Position numbers and translations under genes: made by a program
Notes under the pieces: generated by a model
Told to the model about the DNA's origin: nothing
Seen by the model: the letters and a program-made list of their open reading frames with translations, nothing else
Database searches by the model: none
Origin: Erwinia sorbitola
GTDB taxonomy: Bacteria > Pseudomonadota > Gammaproteobacteria > Enterobacterales > Enterobacteriaceae
Reading direction: 5' to 3'
Length of the DNA stretch: 64,000 nt
Assembly (NCBI RefSeq): GCF_009738185.1
Contig: NZ_CP046509.1
Coordinates: 1,367,501-1,431,500 of the forward strand
Part shown: piece by piece, positions 32,130 to 40,386 of the stretch
Layout: each line of letters starts with the position of its first letter
Numbering within the stretch: the stretch's first letter is position 1

Positions 32130-34274
32130 TTACCCTTCCGCCTGCTTGGACTGAATCGCCGTCAGGGCAATGGTATAGACGATATCGTCAACCAGTGCGC
32201 CGCGTGACAGGTCGTTGACCGGCTTACGCATACCCTGCAGCATTGGCCCAATGGAGATCAGGTCAGCCGAGCGCTGTACCGCTTTATAAGTGGTGTTACC
32301 GGTGTTCAGATCCGGGAAGATGAACACGGTAGCACGACCTGCAACCGGTGAGTTAGGCGCTTTAGATTTGGCAACATCAGCCATAATCGCAGCGTCGTAT
32401 TGCAGTGGCCCGTCGATCACCAGGTCAGGACGTTTTTCCTGGGCAATGCGCGTTGCTTCACGTACTTTCTCCACGTCACTACCGGCACCTGAGGTTCCGG
32501 TGGAGTAGGAGATCATCGCCACGCGCGGCTCGATGCCAAACGCCAGCGCGGAATCAGCGGACTGAATAGCAATCTCTGCCAGCTGTTCTGGGTTCGGATC
32601 CGGGTTAATCGCACAGTCACCGTAAACCAGAACCTGTTCAGGCAGCAGCATAAAGAACACGGAAGAAACCAGCGAACTGCCTGGTGCCGTTTTGATCAGC
32701 TGCAACGGTGGGCGGATGGTGTTGGCGGTGGTGTGAACCGCACCGGAAACCAGACCGTCAACTTCGCCGCGCTCCAGCATCATAGTGCCGAGCATCACGT
32801 TATCTTCCAGCTGCTCCTGCGCAACCACTTCGGTCATGCCCTTGCTCTTACGCAGCTCAACCAGGCGAGCAACATAGTTATCACGTGCGACAGCCGGGTC
32901 AACAATCTCAATGCCTTTGCCCAGTTCAACGCCCTGAGCGGCGGCTACGCGCTGGATCTCATCCGGGTTACCCAGCAGGATACAGGTCGCGATGCCGCGT
33001 TCAGCACAGATAGCGGCTGCTTTAACGGTACGTGGCTCATCGCCCTCTGGCAGAACGATACGTTTGCCCGCTTTGCGAGCCAGTTCGGTCAGCTGGTAGC
33101 GGAAGGCTGGTGGTGACAGGCGACGGCTGCGCTCAGACTCAGCGGTCAGCGATTCGATCCAATCAGCATCGATATGGCTGGCTACGTACTCCTGAACGCG
33201 CTCAATACGCTGAGTATCGTCGCTTGGCACTTCCAGGTTGAAGCTTTGCAGGCTGAGAGAGGTCTGCCAGGTGTTGGTGTCGACCATAAAGACCGGCAGG
33301 CCAGTCTGGAAGGCGCGTTCACACAGCTTCTGAATTGGCGCATCGATGGCATAGCCGCCGGTCAGCAGAATGGCACCGATCTCCACGCCGTTCATGGCAG
33401 CCAGGCAAGCGGCAACCAGCACATCCGGGCGGTCAGCCGAAGTCACCAGCAGGGAACCCGGACGGAAATGCTCCAGCATATGCGGCAGGCTGCGTGCGCA
33501 GAAGGTCACGGACTTGACGCGGCGAGTGGCGATATCACCCTCGTTAATAATACGGGCGTTGAGGTGACGAGCCATATCGATGGCGCGGGTGGCGATCAGC
33601 TCGAAGCTCCACGGCACACAGCCCAGTACTGGCAGCGGGCTGTTAGCGAACAGATGCTTAGGATCGATATTCGCCACGCTGGCTTTAGTTGAGTCGTCGA
33701 AGATCTCCGACAGATCCGGACGCGTACGGCCCTGATCGTCAACCGGGGCGTTCAGTTTGTTAATGATAACGCCGGTGATATTTTTATTTTTGCTGCCGCC
33801 AAAGCTGCTCTGCGTCAGTTCGATACGCTCTTTCAGCTGTGCCGGGGAGTCATTACCCAGGGACATCACAAAGACGATTTCAGCGTTCAGCGTTTTAGCG
33901 ATCTCATAGTTCAGCGCATTGGCGAACTGATGTTTACGCGTTGGCACCAGGCCTTCAACCAGCACCACTTCTGCATCTTTAGTGTTTTCGTGGTAGCGGG
34001 CAATAATCTCTTCCATCAGCACATCTTGCTGGTTGGAACCAAGCAGCGATTCGACGTGACTCATTGCCAGCGGTTCAGCGGCTGGGATGCTGGAGTTTTT
34101 GCGAATAATAGTGGTGGTCTGATCCGGGCTGTTACCGCCGGCACGAGGCTGGGCGATAGGTTTAAAGACGCTAAGACGCACGCCTTTACGTTCCATTGCA
34201 CGGATAACGCCAAGGCTGACGCTGGTCAGGCCGACGCTGGTGCCGGTAGGGATAAGCATGATGGTACGGGACAC
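32130..34274 (-). CDS. pta: Phosphate acetyltransferase
   Basis: Pta converts acetyl-CoA and phosphate to acetyl phosphate; with AckA it makes acetate and ATP. The 714-residue long form has an N-terminal P-loop-like regulatory domain (MLIPTGTSVGLTSVSLGV), a middle DRTGG domain (VKSVTFCARSLPHML, SADRPDVLVAACLA) and a C-terminal catalytic domain (YGDCAINPDPNPEQLAEIA, SYSTGTSGAGSDVEKV, FPDLNTGNTTYKAVQRSA). The start is GTG at 34274, preceded by a perfect AGGAGG 8 nt upstream and giving the conserved SRTIMLIPTG. It is downstream of ackA, separated by an ERIC element. Confidence 0.98.
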   Translation of the reverse strand: MSRTIMLIPTGTSVGLTSVSLGVIRAMERKGVRLSVFKPIAQPRAGGNSPDQTTTIIRKNSSIPAAEPLAMSHVESLLGSNQQDVLMEEIIARYHENTKDAEVVLVEGLVPTRKHQFANALNYEIAKTLNAEIVFVMSLGNDSPAQLKERIELTQSSFGGSKNKNITGVIINKLNAPVDDQGRTRPDLSEIFDDSTKASVANIDPKHLFANSPLPVLGCVPWSFELIATRAIDMARHLNARIINEGDIATRRVKSVTFCARSLPHMLEHFRPGSLLVTSADRPDVLVAACLAAMNGVEIGAILLTGGYAIDAPIQKLCERAFQTGLPVFMVDTNTWQTSLSLQSFNLEVPSDDTQRIERVQEYVASHIDADWIESLTAESERSRRLSPPAFRYQLTELARKAGKRIVLPEGDEPRTVKAAAICAERGIATCILLGNPDEIQRVAAAQGVELGKGIEIVDPAVARDNYVARLVELRKSKGMTEVVAQEQLEDNVMLGTMMLERGEVDGLVSGAVHTTANTIRPPLQLIKTAPGSSLVSSVFFMLLPEQVLVYGDCAINPDPNPEQLAEIAIQSADSALAFGIEPRVAMISYSTGTSGAGSDVEKVREATRIAQEKRPDLVIDGPLQYDAAIMADVAKSKAPNSPVAGRATVFIFPDLNTGNTTYKAVQRSADLISIGPMLQGMRKPVNDLSRGALVDDIVYTIALTAIQSKQAEG

Positions 34275-34278
34275 GTGG

Positions 34279-34412
34279 TATACCTCCTGTAGCGTCATCT
34301 TTCACGCTACAGTTGTGTTGGCTGCCTGCGCTCACCCAGTGACTTACTTGAGTAAGCTCCTGAGGAATCACTCAGTGCTGCCTTCCTGTACCGCGAAATA
34401 TTTAGCTATGTA
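34279..34412 (-). repeat. ERIC element between ackA and pta
   Basis: ERIC-family palindrome: TATACC at the left end, TTGTGTTGGCTGC, the core CTTACTTGAGTAAG and CTCCTGAGGAATCACTC, then CTGCCTTCCTG, and an end near TATTTAGCTATGTA. The left arm is diverged. It fills most of the 192-nt gap, and the AGGAGG ribosome site of pta (34283-34288) lies in its terminal sequence. Confidence 0.82.
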
Positions 34413-34466
34413 AAATGGTGTCTGAAACAACTCCGCCAGCCTGAGCTGACGGAGAGTAACGATCTT

Positions 34467-35669
34467 TTATGCAGTCAGGCGGCTGGCGTCCTGCGCGATG
34501 ACCAACTCTTCGTTGGTTGGGATAACAATCGCCGGGCGGGTGCCTTCTTTGTTAATAAAACCTGAATTACCGAAACGTGCGGCCAGGTTGCGCTCATGGT
34601 CAACGTCGAAGCCCAGAAGAGCAAGCTTGCCCAGTGACAGTTCGCGCACCATGGCGGCATTTTCACCGATACCACCGGTAAAGATCACTGCATCCAGGCG
34701 TCCGTCCATCATAGCGGTGTAAGAACCGATATATTTTGCCAGGCGATGGCAGAACACATCCATTGCGCGTTTTGCATCATCTTTGGTGGTGTAGTTATCT
34801 TCTACATAACGGCAGTCGCTGGTGACTTCGGTCAGACCCAGCAGGCCAGACTCTTTGGTCAGCAGCTTGTTGATCGCATCAACGTTCATGCCCAGGGTGT
34901 CGTGCAGGAAGAAGATAATCGCCGGATCAATGTCACCGCAGCGGGTACCCATAACCAGACCTTCCAGCGGAGTCAGACCCATTGAGGTGTCAACGCACTC
35001 GCCGTTACGGATAGCTGAGACTGAACCGCCGTTGCCAAGGTGGCAGGTGATGATGTTCAGTTCAGAAACAGGTTTATTAAGGAATTTTGCGGCTTCCTGA
35101 GTCACATAGTAGTGGCTGGTGCCGTGTGCGCCATAGCGGCGAACGCCGTGCTCTTTATACAGTTTGTACGGCAGAGCGTAGAGATAAGACTCTTGCGGCA
35201 TTGTCTGATGGAAAGCGGTGTCGAAAACAGCCACATTCTTATCGGACAGATGCGGGAAGTTTTTCAGCGCCTCATCAATACCGATCAGATGGGCCGGATT
35301 GTGCAGCGGTGCAAAAGAAGAGGCGTCTTTGATGCCCTGAATAACAGAAGCATCAATAACTACCGACTCAGTTAATTTTTCGCCGCCATGAACGATGCGA
35401 TGACCGATTGCAACGATTTGTGCCGACAGCTCTGGTTTTTGTGCCAGAATAGTTTTAACCATGAAGTTAAGTGCTTCGCTGTGAGCTGCGCCAGCACCCA
35501 GGGCCGCTTCTTGTTTAGCACCATCCTGTTTCCATTTGATACGGGCTTCCGGAAGATGGAAACATTCAGCTAAACCTGACAGGTATTCGTCGCCGTTTGC
35601 CGGATCAATAATGGCAAACTTCAGGGAAGAACTACCGCAGTTCAGAACCAGTACTAACTTACTCGACAT
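34467..35669 (-). CDS. ackA: Acetate kinase
   Basis: AckA interconverts acetyl phosphate + ADP and acetate + ATP. The 400-residue ASKHA-fold protein has the N-terminal phosphate motif VLNCGSSSLKFAI, VAIGHRIVHGGEK, FDTAFHQTMP, RRYGAHGTSHYYV (catalytic His), CHLGNGGSVSAI, TRCGDIDPAI (catalytic Arg) and IFTGGIGENAA. The length equals that of E. coli AckA. First gene of ackA-pta; the start at 35669 follows AGGA. Confidence 0.98.
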   Translation of the reverse strand: MSSKLVLVLNCGSSSLKFAIIDPANGDEYLSGLAECFHLPEARIKWKQDGAKQEAALGAGAAHSEALNFMVKTILAQKPELSAQIVAIGHRIVHGGEKLTESVVIDASVIQGIKDASSFAPLHNPAHLIGIDEALKNFPHLSDKNVAVFDTAFHQTMPQESYLYALPYKLYKEHGVRRYGAHGTSHYYVTQEAAKFLNKPVSELNIITCHLGNGGSVSAIRNGECVDTSMGLTPLEGLVMGTRCGDIDPAIIFFLHDTLGMNVDAINKLLTKESGLLGLTEVTSDCRYVEDNYTTKDDAKRAMDVFCHRLAKYIGSYTAMMDGRLDAVIFTGGIGENAAMVRELSLGKLALLGFDVDHERNLAARFGNSGFINKEGTRPAIVIPTNEELVIAQDASRLTA

Positions 35670-36021
35670 GGAAGGTCCTATTTGTTTAAAGTGGCTATAT
35701 AAAAGTCAACAGTCTATCAGCGTAGCGCATGAAAGCTGATACATTAATGATGAACGTCTGGGTTTGGAAAAGTTTTGTCCGAAAGCAACTTTTGTAGAAA
35801 TCTTACGAGATTTTTTTAAATTCTCATTTTTTTATTATGGGTTGCCCTATTTATGACCAGAATTGCACCTTATCCAGTGCCCGCCCACATGTAACACGGG
35901 TTGAGATCGCGCACAGGATAACCAGAGTGACCAGCAAAGACAAAATATTTTGAATCATGTTAGGTAAAGTTGGTGTGTTACAGAATTTTTTTAATATTTA
36001 TATCTGAAGTTGAGGTTTGAC
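35670..36021. promoter_or_regulatory. Divergent ackA / yfbV intergenic region
   Basis: 352 noncoding bases. AT-rich around 35790-35840 (a run GATTTTTTTAAATTCTCATTTTTT). It must contain the ackA-pta promoter (minus strand) and a yfbV promoter (plus strand). I saw no strong hairpin or repeat. Confidence 0.4.
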
Positions 36022-36474
36022 ATGGCTAATGACTCCCGCAGTGTCGGTTGGATCAAACTGTTCCAGCATGGTCAGCACTATATGAAGACGTGGCCTGTCG
36101 ATAAACGCCTTGCGCCCATGTTTCCTGAGAACAGAGTGACGCGCGCCACAAAATTTGCTATCCGGATTATGCCGCCGCTGGCTGTGTTCAGCCTCACCTG
36201 GCAGATTGCCCTTGGCGGTCAGCTCGGCCCGGCAATAGCCACGGCGCTGTTTGCCTGTAGCCTGCCGATGCAGGGGCTGTGGTGGCTTGGCAAACGTTCG
36301 GTTACGCCGCTGCCTTCCTCTTTACTGGGCTGGTTCCATGATGTGCGTGCCAAACTTCAGGCTGCGGGCCATGCGATAGCGCCGGTCGAAGGCAAGCCTA
36401 CCTATCAGTCGCTGGCGGATGTTCTGAAGCGCGCATTTAAGCAGCTTGATAAAACATTCCTCGACGACCTCTAA
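36022..36474 (+). CDS. yfbV: YfbV, UPF0208 membrane protein
   Basis: A 150-residue inner-membrane protein of the UPF0208 family with two central helices (FAIRIMPPLAVFSLTWQIAL and LGPAIATALFACSLPMQGLW) and conserved ends (HYMKTWPVDKRLAPMFPENR, LADVLKRAFKQLDKTFLDDL). E. coli YfbV influences macrodomain Ter organisation. ATG at 36022 gives the normal length; a TTG at 36010 is in frame. It is divergent from ackA as in E. coli. Confidence 0.95.
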   Translation: MANDSRSVGWIKLFQHGQHYMKTWPVDKRLAPMFPENRVTRATKFAIRIMPPLAVFSLTWQIALGGQLGPAIATALFACSLPMQGLWWLGKRSVTPLPSSLLGWFHDVRAKLQAAGHAIAPVEGKPTYQSLADVLKRAFKQLDKTFLDDL

Positions 36475-36593
36475 GCGGAGCGGGTTTACATCAGTGAAGT
36501 TATGCAAACCCGCTTTGCGTCAAAGAAGCTTTTCCCCATGTTGTGAGATTCTTGTGCCAGTTTAAGACTGCCCCATGGCCGAGGAGCCTCAAA

Positions 36594-37088
36594 ATGGATA
36601 TGACCCATGCCCAGCGTTTAATTCTCTCCAACCAATATCAATTAATGGCCATGCTCGATCCGGATAACGCCGCCCGTCATCGCCGCCATCAGACTATTAT
36701 TGAACGCGGCTACGGCCTGCAACTGCGCGAACTGGATAACGAATTCAGCCAGCTGCCAGAGGCTGAGTGCCGTACGCTGGTAGCCATGATGGAGATGTAT
36801 CACGCGCTGCACGTTTCATGGACTAATCTGAAAGAGCCGCAGGAAGTTGATGCGCGGCGTTTAAACTTCGTCGGATTTGATGCGGCAACAGAAGGGCGTT
36901 ATCTGGGCTATGTGCGCTTTCTGGTCAATGTCGAAGGCCGTTATGGGCATTTTTCAGCAGGCAGCCACGAGTTTAATGCTCAGGTTCCGATGTGGGAAAA
37001 GTATCAACGTATGCTGGCTGTGTGGCACAATTGTCCCCGACAGTACCATCTGAGCGCGAATGAGATCGCGCAAGTTATCAACGCCTGA
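36594..37088 (+). CDS. yfbU: YfbU, UPF0304 family protein
   Basis: A 164-residue cytosolic protein, UPF0304 family, with conserved MTHAQRLILSNQYQLMAMLD, TIIERGYGLQLRELDNEF and MMEMYHALHVSWTNL. The molecular role is unknown; E. coli YfbU has been linked to cell death in MazF conditions. ATG at 36594 follows GAGGAG and gives the same length as the E. coli protein. yfbT follows 13 nt later, so they are probably co-transcribed. Confidence 0.95.
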   Translation: MDMTHAQRLILSNQYQLMAMLDPDNAARHRRHQTIIERGYGLQLRELDNEFSQLPEAECRTLVAMMEMYHALHVSWTNLKEPQEVDARRLNFVGFDAATEGRYLGYVRFLVNVEGRYGHFSAGSHEFNAQVPMWEKYQRMLAVWHNCPRQYHLSANEIAQVINA

Positions 37089-37101
37089 TAAGGAAGATGC
37101 A

Positions 37102-37761
37102 GTGAAGTGTAAAGGTTTTCTGTTTGATCTGGATGGCACGCTGGTGGACTCCCTGATGGTTGTCGAGCGTGCCTGGAAAAACTGGGGTAAGCGCCACGGG
37201 ATTGACTCTGACGAGGTGCTTGGCTTCATCCACGGTAAGCAGGCTATTACCTCACTGCGCCATTTTATGCCCGGGGCTTCACCGGAGGCGATTCAGCAGG
37301 AGTTTATTGCGCTGGAAAAACTCGAAGCTGAAGACACTGACGGCATTGTGGCACTGCCCGGCGCATTAGCACTGCTGGCGCTGCTGGATAAGCAGGAGAT
37401 CCCCTGGGCCATTGTTACTTCAGGTTCCGTACCGGTAGCCAGCGCTCGCCATGCGGCGGCAGGGCTGCCGGCACCAGCAGCATTTGTCACGGCTGAACGC
37501 GTTGAGCGCGGCAAGCCTGAGCCTGATGCCTATTTACTCGGCGCACAGCTGCTGGATCTTGAACCGGAAGAGTGCGTGGTGGTAGAAGATGCCGCTGCGG
37601 GCATTCTTTCCGGCCTGTCTGCGGGCTGCCACGTGATTGCTGTCAATGTGCCAGCGGACGCACCGCGACTCGAAGATGTTGATATGGTGCTCACCTCGCT
37701 GGAAGAGGTCATCATCCATAAAAATCCGGACGGCAGCGTCGATATTCACCGTAAACACTAA
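37102..37761 (+). CDS. yfbT: HAD-family sugar phosphatase YfbT (HxpA)
   Basis: A 219-residue HAD phosphatase acting on sugar and hexitol phosphates in E. coli. Catalytic motif I is FLFDLDGTLVDSLM (Asp nucleophile and acid/base, residues about 8-10); motif II is in WAIVTSGSVPVA; the Lys is in ERGKPEPDAYLLGA; motif III is VVVEDAAAGILSG. A cap domain lies between motifs I and II. The start is GTG at 37102, spaced 5 nt from AAGGAAG. Followed by a strong terminator. Confidence 0.95.
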   Translation: MKCKGFLFDLDGTLVDSLMVVERAWKNWGKRHGIDSDEVLGFIHGKQAITSLRHFMPGASPEAIQQEFIALEKLEAEDTDGIVALPGALALLALLDKQEIPWAIVTSGSVPVASARHAAAGLPAPAAFVTAERVERGKPEPDAYLLGAQLLDLEPEECVVVEDAAAGILSGLSAGCHVIAVNVPADAPRLEDVDMVLTSLEEVIIHKNPDGSVDIHRKH

Positions 37762-37769
37762 TTCTTTCC

Positions 37770-37796
37770 AGCCTCGCATTCGCGGGGCTTTTTTTA
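37770..37796 (+). terminator. Rho-independent terminator after yfbT
   Basis: AGCCTCGC (37770-37777) pairs with GCGGGGCT (37782-37789; one G-T pair), followed by a run of T to 37796. Confidence 0.88.
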
Positions 37797-37957
37797 TTCC
37801 CGTGCGGGTAAACACTCGCTCCAGTAAGAACCTGTTTAATAATAGTCACTTGTCTATTGAACTAGCCTGGAGACTTTCCTACAATTCTTTGCTTAAAAAA
37901 GAGTCAGGCACACTGCCTGTCCACATATCAGGAAACTCCTGGGGCTGGATATCTGGC

Positions 37958-38290
37958 ATGAGGATACATAAAGATAAGGTATCAGATCTCCTGTCTATGT
38001 TGGGGTATTCGGTATTTGTTTACCTTGCTATTGAGCTTTTGTCGATCAACAAATATGACTGGATGCTGCAACCGGGGAACAGCATTTGCAGCATCCCACA
38101 TCAATCCATCGGTAACCGTATACTTCAGGCAGGAATAGCTGCATTTTTTCTGATTACTCCCTTACTGATTGCGTTGATTCGCAATTTTTACATCGGTAAC
38201 CGCTACAAGACGAGGTATTACTTCGCCGGAGTGATAGGCGTGGCCGCCTATGGCGGGTGGATGTTTTTTGGCCGGTTTCTTGTGTGCTGA
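37958..38290 (+). CDS. Small inner-membrane protein of unknown function
   Basis: A 110-residue protein with three likely membrane helices (LSMLGYSVFVYLAIELLS, LQAGIAAFFLITPLLIALI, YYFAGVIGVAAYGGWMFFG) and two periplasmic-looking Cys-containing segments (GNSICSIPHQS and a C-terminal FLVC). The layout recalls the DUF2645/YjeO family, but I cannot confirm this. The frame is open further upstream to 37637, through the yfbT end and its terminator, so ATG 37958 is preferred; the ribosome site is weak. It occupies the place of yfbS in E. coli. Confidence 0.6.
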   Translation: MRIHKDKVSDLLSMLGYSVFVYLAIELLSINKYDWMLQPGNSICSIPHQSIGNRILQAGIAAFFLITPLLIALIRNFYIGNRYKTRYYFAGVIGVAAYGGWMFFGRFLVC

Positions 38291-38431
38291 AACCTCAGAT
38301 GAGCAGCAGATTGGTCTGATGCGGTTTTACTGCTGGCGATGCGTCATCGCAGGGTGAAAAGCACCATAGACTGGTTATAGAGCTACGATCGCAACGATGT
38401 GTGCCAGCGAAGCTCAAATACGGGTTTTAAC

Positions 38432-38461
38432 CGCCGGTCAGCCGGCCCTGGCCCCTACGAA
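38432..38461 (-). repeat. Degenerate REP-like unit
   Basis: On the minus strand it reads CGTAGGGGCCAGGGCCGGC then TGACCGG, matching the GTAGGGG-type REP units after hisP and before pta, with an imperfect palindrome. A single copy, 3' of the small membrane gene. Confidence 0.5.
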
Positions 38462-38511
38462 AATCCTTGCAGGTGCGCATTACGCAGGGACGCGGCAAAA
38501 ACTGCCCGGGG

Positions 38512-39108
38512 TTACAACGAATCCTGGCTGATTTCATCCAGTGACAGGTTAAAACTGGGTACAAATACTTCCATAAAATAGTCCATTTCCGGGCTCTGGC
38601 GCTGAGTCAGCGTCTTCTCCAGTCGCGCTTTTGCCAGCAGGAACTCATTATTGCCCGCTGACAGCTCCTCCAGACACTTCAGATAGGCACACAGGGCATC
38701 CGCCTGCTTGACAATCGCGGTCTCGTCTTCGCTGTGCTGGTGCTCATCCAGCAGCGGTGCATAGGCGGAACGCAGCTCTTCCGGCAGCATCTCAATCAGC
38801 TTCTGCTGGGCAATTTTTTCAATCTTCTTGTACTCACGGGCAATCTGCGCGTTGTAATACTTCACCGGGGTGGGCAGGTCGCCGGTCAGCACTTCGCTGG
38901 CATCGTGATAGATGGCCATCATCGCGATACGATCCGCGTTAAGGTTACCGTTGAATTTCTTATTTTTTATTACGGCAAGAGCATGGGCAACCATCGCTAC
39001 CTGCAGGCTGTGTTCCGAAACATTTTCGGTACGCACATTGCGCATTAGCGGCCAGCGGTTGATCAGTTTCAGGCGGGAGAGGTGGGCGAAGAAGTGGCTT
39101 TGAGTCAT
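38512..39108 (-). CDS. yfbR: 5'-deoxynucleotidase YfbR
   Basis: A 198-residue HD-domain phosphohydrolase that removes phosphate from deoxynucleoside 5'-monophosphates. Metal-binding residues: His in ENVSEHSLQVAMVAHAL, His-Asp in MAIYHDASEVLTGDLPTP, and Asp in IVKQADALCAYLK. Other conserved stretches: HLSRLKLINRWPLMRNV and EIFVPSF-like MEVFVPSFNLSLDEISQD. It lies downstream of alaA on the same strand, with a hairpin between them. Confidence 0.96.
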   Translation of the reverse strand: MTQSHFFAHLSRLKLINRWPLMRNVRTENVSEHSLQVAMVAHALAVIKNKKFNGNLNADRIAMMAIYHDASEVLTGDLPTPVKYYNAQIAREYKKIEKIAQQKLIEMLPEELRSAYAPLLDEHQHSEDETAIVKQADALCAYLKCLEELSAGNNEFLLAKARLEKTLTQRQSPEMDYFMEVFVPSFNLSLDEISQDSL

Positions 39109-39136
39109 GGTGATTTTTCCCTTACTTCAAAATACG

Positions 39137-39158
39137 AAGAGCGGCCAGGGCCGCTCTT
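39137..39158 (-). terminator. Hairpin between alaA and yfbR
   Basis: AAGAGCGGCC (39137-39146) and GGCCGCTCTT (39149-39158) form a perfect 10-bp stem with a 2-nt spacer, 10 nt after the alaA stop on the minus strand. The following bases (CGTATTTTG) are only weakly T-rich, so termination may be partial. Confidence 0.7.
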
Positions 39159-39168
39159 GGGGAGATCA

Positions 39169-40386
39169 TTACAGCTGACGGTAGCCGCTGAGGAACCGGC
39201 CAAACTTGTTAATTGCCATATCCAGTTCATCCACGCGCGGCAGGGTGACAATACGTACATGATCCGGCCATGGCCAGTTGAATGCCGTTCCCTGTACCAG
39301 CAGCACTTTTTCCTGAAGCAGGAAGTCGAGCACCATTTTCTGATCGTCGTGAATATTAAATTTCTTCGCGTCGATTTTCGGGAACATATACAGCGCGCCA
39401 TTCGGCTTCACACAGCTGACGCCAGGGATATCGTTGATCAGCTCCCAGGCACGGTTACGCTGTTCATACAGGCGCCCGCCGGGCTGGATAAATTCGCTGA
39501 TGCTCTGATAGCCACCCAGTGCGGTCTGAATAGCATGCTGCGCAGGCACGTTGGCACACAGGCGCATTGAAGCGAGCATCTCCAGCCCTTCAATATAGCC
39601 TTTGGCATGTTTCTTCGGCCCGTTCAAAACCATCCAGCCCTGACGGAAGCCCGCTACCCGGTAGGTTTTCGACAGACCATTAAAGGTGATGGTCAGCAGA
39701 TCCGGTGCCAGCGCCGCAATAGAGTGGTGCTGGGCAGCGTCATACAGAATTTTGTCGTAGATCTCGTCGGCAAAAATAATCAGGTTATGCTGACGTGCGA
39801 GTTCTACCACTTCCATCAGCAGCTCTTTGCTGTAGACGGCACCGGTCGGGTTATTCGGGTTGATAATGACAATACCGCGTGTGCGCGGCGTAATCTTACT
39901 GCGAATATCATCAAGATCAGGGAACCAGCCCGCGGACTCATCACACAGATAATGCACCGCCTTGCCGCTGGAGAGCGACACGGCAGCGGTCCAGAGCGGA
40001 TAATCCGGCGCCGGTACCAGCATTTCGTCGCCGCTGTTCAGCAACGCCTGCATTGACTGCACAATCAGTTCAGATACGCCGTTACCAATGTAGATGTCTT
40101 CTACAGTGATATCGCGCATACCGCGCGCCTGGTAGTGCTGCATAATCGCTTTGCGGGCGGAATAGAGGCCTTTAGAGTCGCAATAGCCCTGTGCACTGGG
40201 CAGATTACGAATCACATCCACCAGAATCTCATCCGGCGCTTCAAAACCGAACGGGGCAGGGTTGCCGATGTTCAATTTGAGGACTTTGTTACCTTCTTCT
40301 TCGAGGCGTTTGGCTTCTTTTAATACCGGGCCGCGAATGTCATAACACACGTTATCCAGTTTGCTGGATTTATCAATTGGGGTCAT
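39169..40386 (-). CDS. alaA: Glutamate-pyruvate aminotransferase AlaA
   Basis: A 405-residue class I aminotransferase that makes alanine from pyruvate and glutamate. Near-identity to remembered E. coli AlaA: NVCYDIRGPVLKEAKRLEEE, VLKLNIGNPAPFGFEAPDE, GIVIINPNNPTGAVY, IFADEIYDKILYD, the PLP Lys in TFNGLSKTYRVAGFRQGW, and QEKVLLVQGTAFNWPWPDH. ATG at 40386 gives the conserved start MTPIDKSSKLDNV; the frame is open to 40443 but without family support. Divergent from lrhA across about 1 kb. Confidence 0.97.
   Translation of the reverse strand: MTPIDKSSKLDNVCYDIRGPVLKEAKRLEEEGNKVLKLNIGNPAPFGFEAPDEILVDVIRNLPSAQGYCDSKGLYSARKAIMQHYQARGMRDITVEDIYIGNGVSELIVQSMQALLNSGDEMLVPAPDYPLWTAAVSLSSGKAVHYLCDESAGWFPDLDDIRSKITPRTRGIVIINPNNPTGAVYSKELLMEVVELARQHNLIIFADEIYDKILYDAAQHHSIAALAPDLLTITFNGLSKTYRVAGFRQGWMVLNGPKKHAKGYIEGLEMLASMRLCANVPAQHAIQTALGGYQSISEFIQPGGRLYEQRNRAWELINDIPGVSCVKPNGALYMFPKIDAKKFNIHDDQKMVLDFLLQEKVLLVQGTAFNWPWPDHVRIVTLPRVDELDMAINKFGRFLSGYRQL

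Noticed and set aside
37637..37957. Longer form of the small membrane protein gene
   Set aside because: It would run through the end of yfbT in another frame and through its terminator; ATG 37958 is a simpler start.
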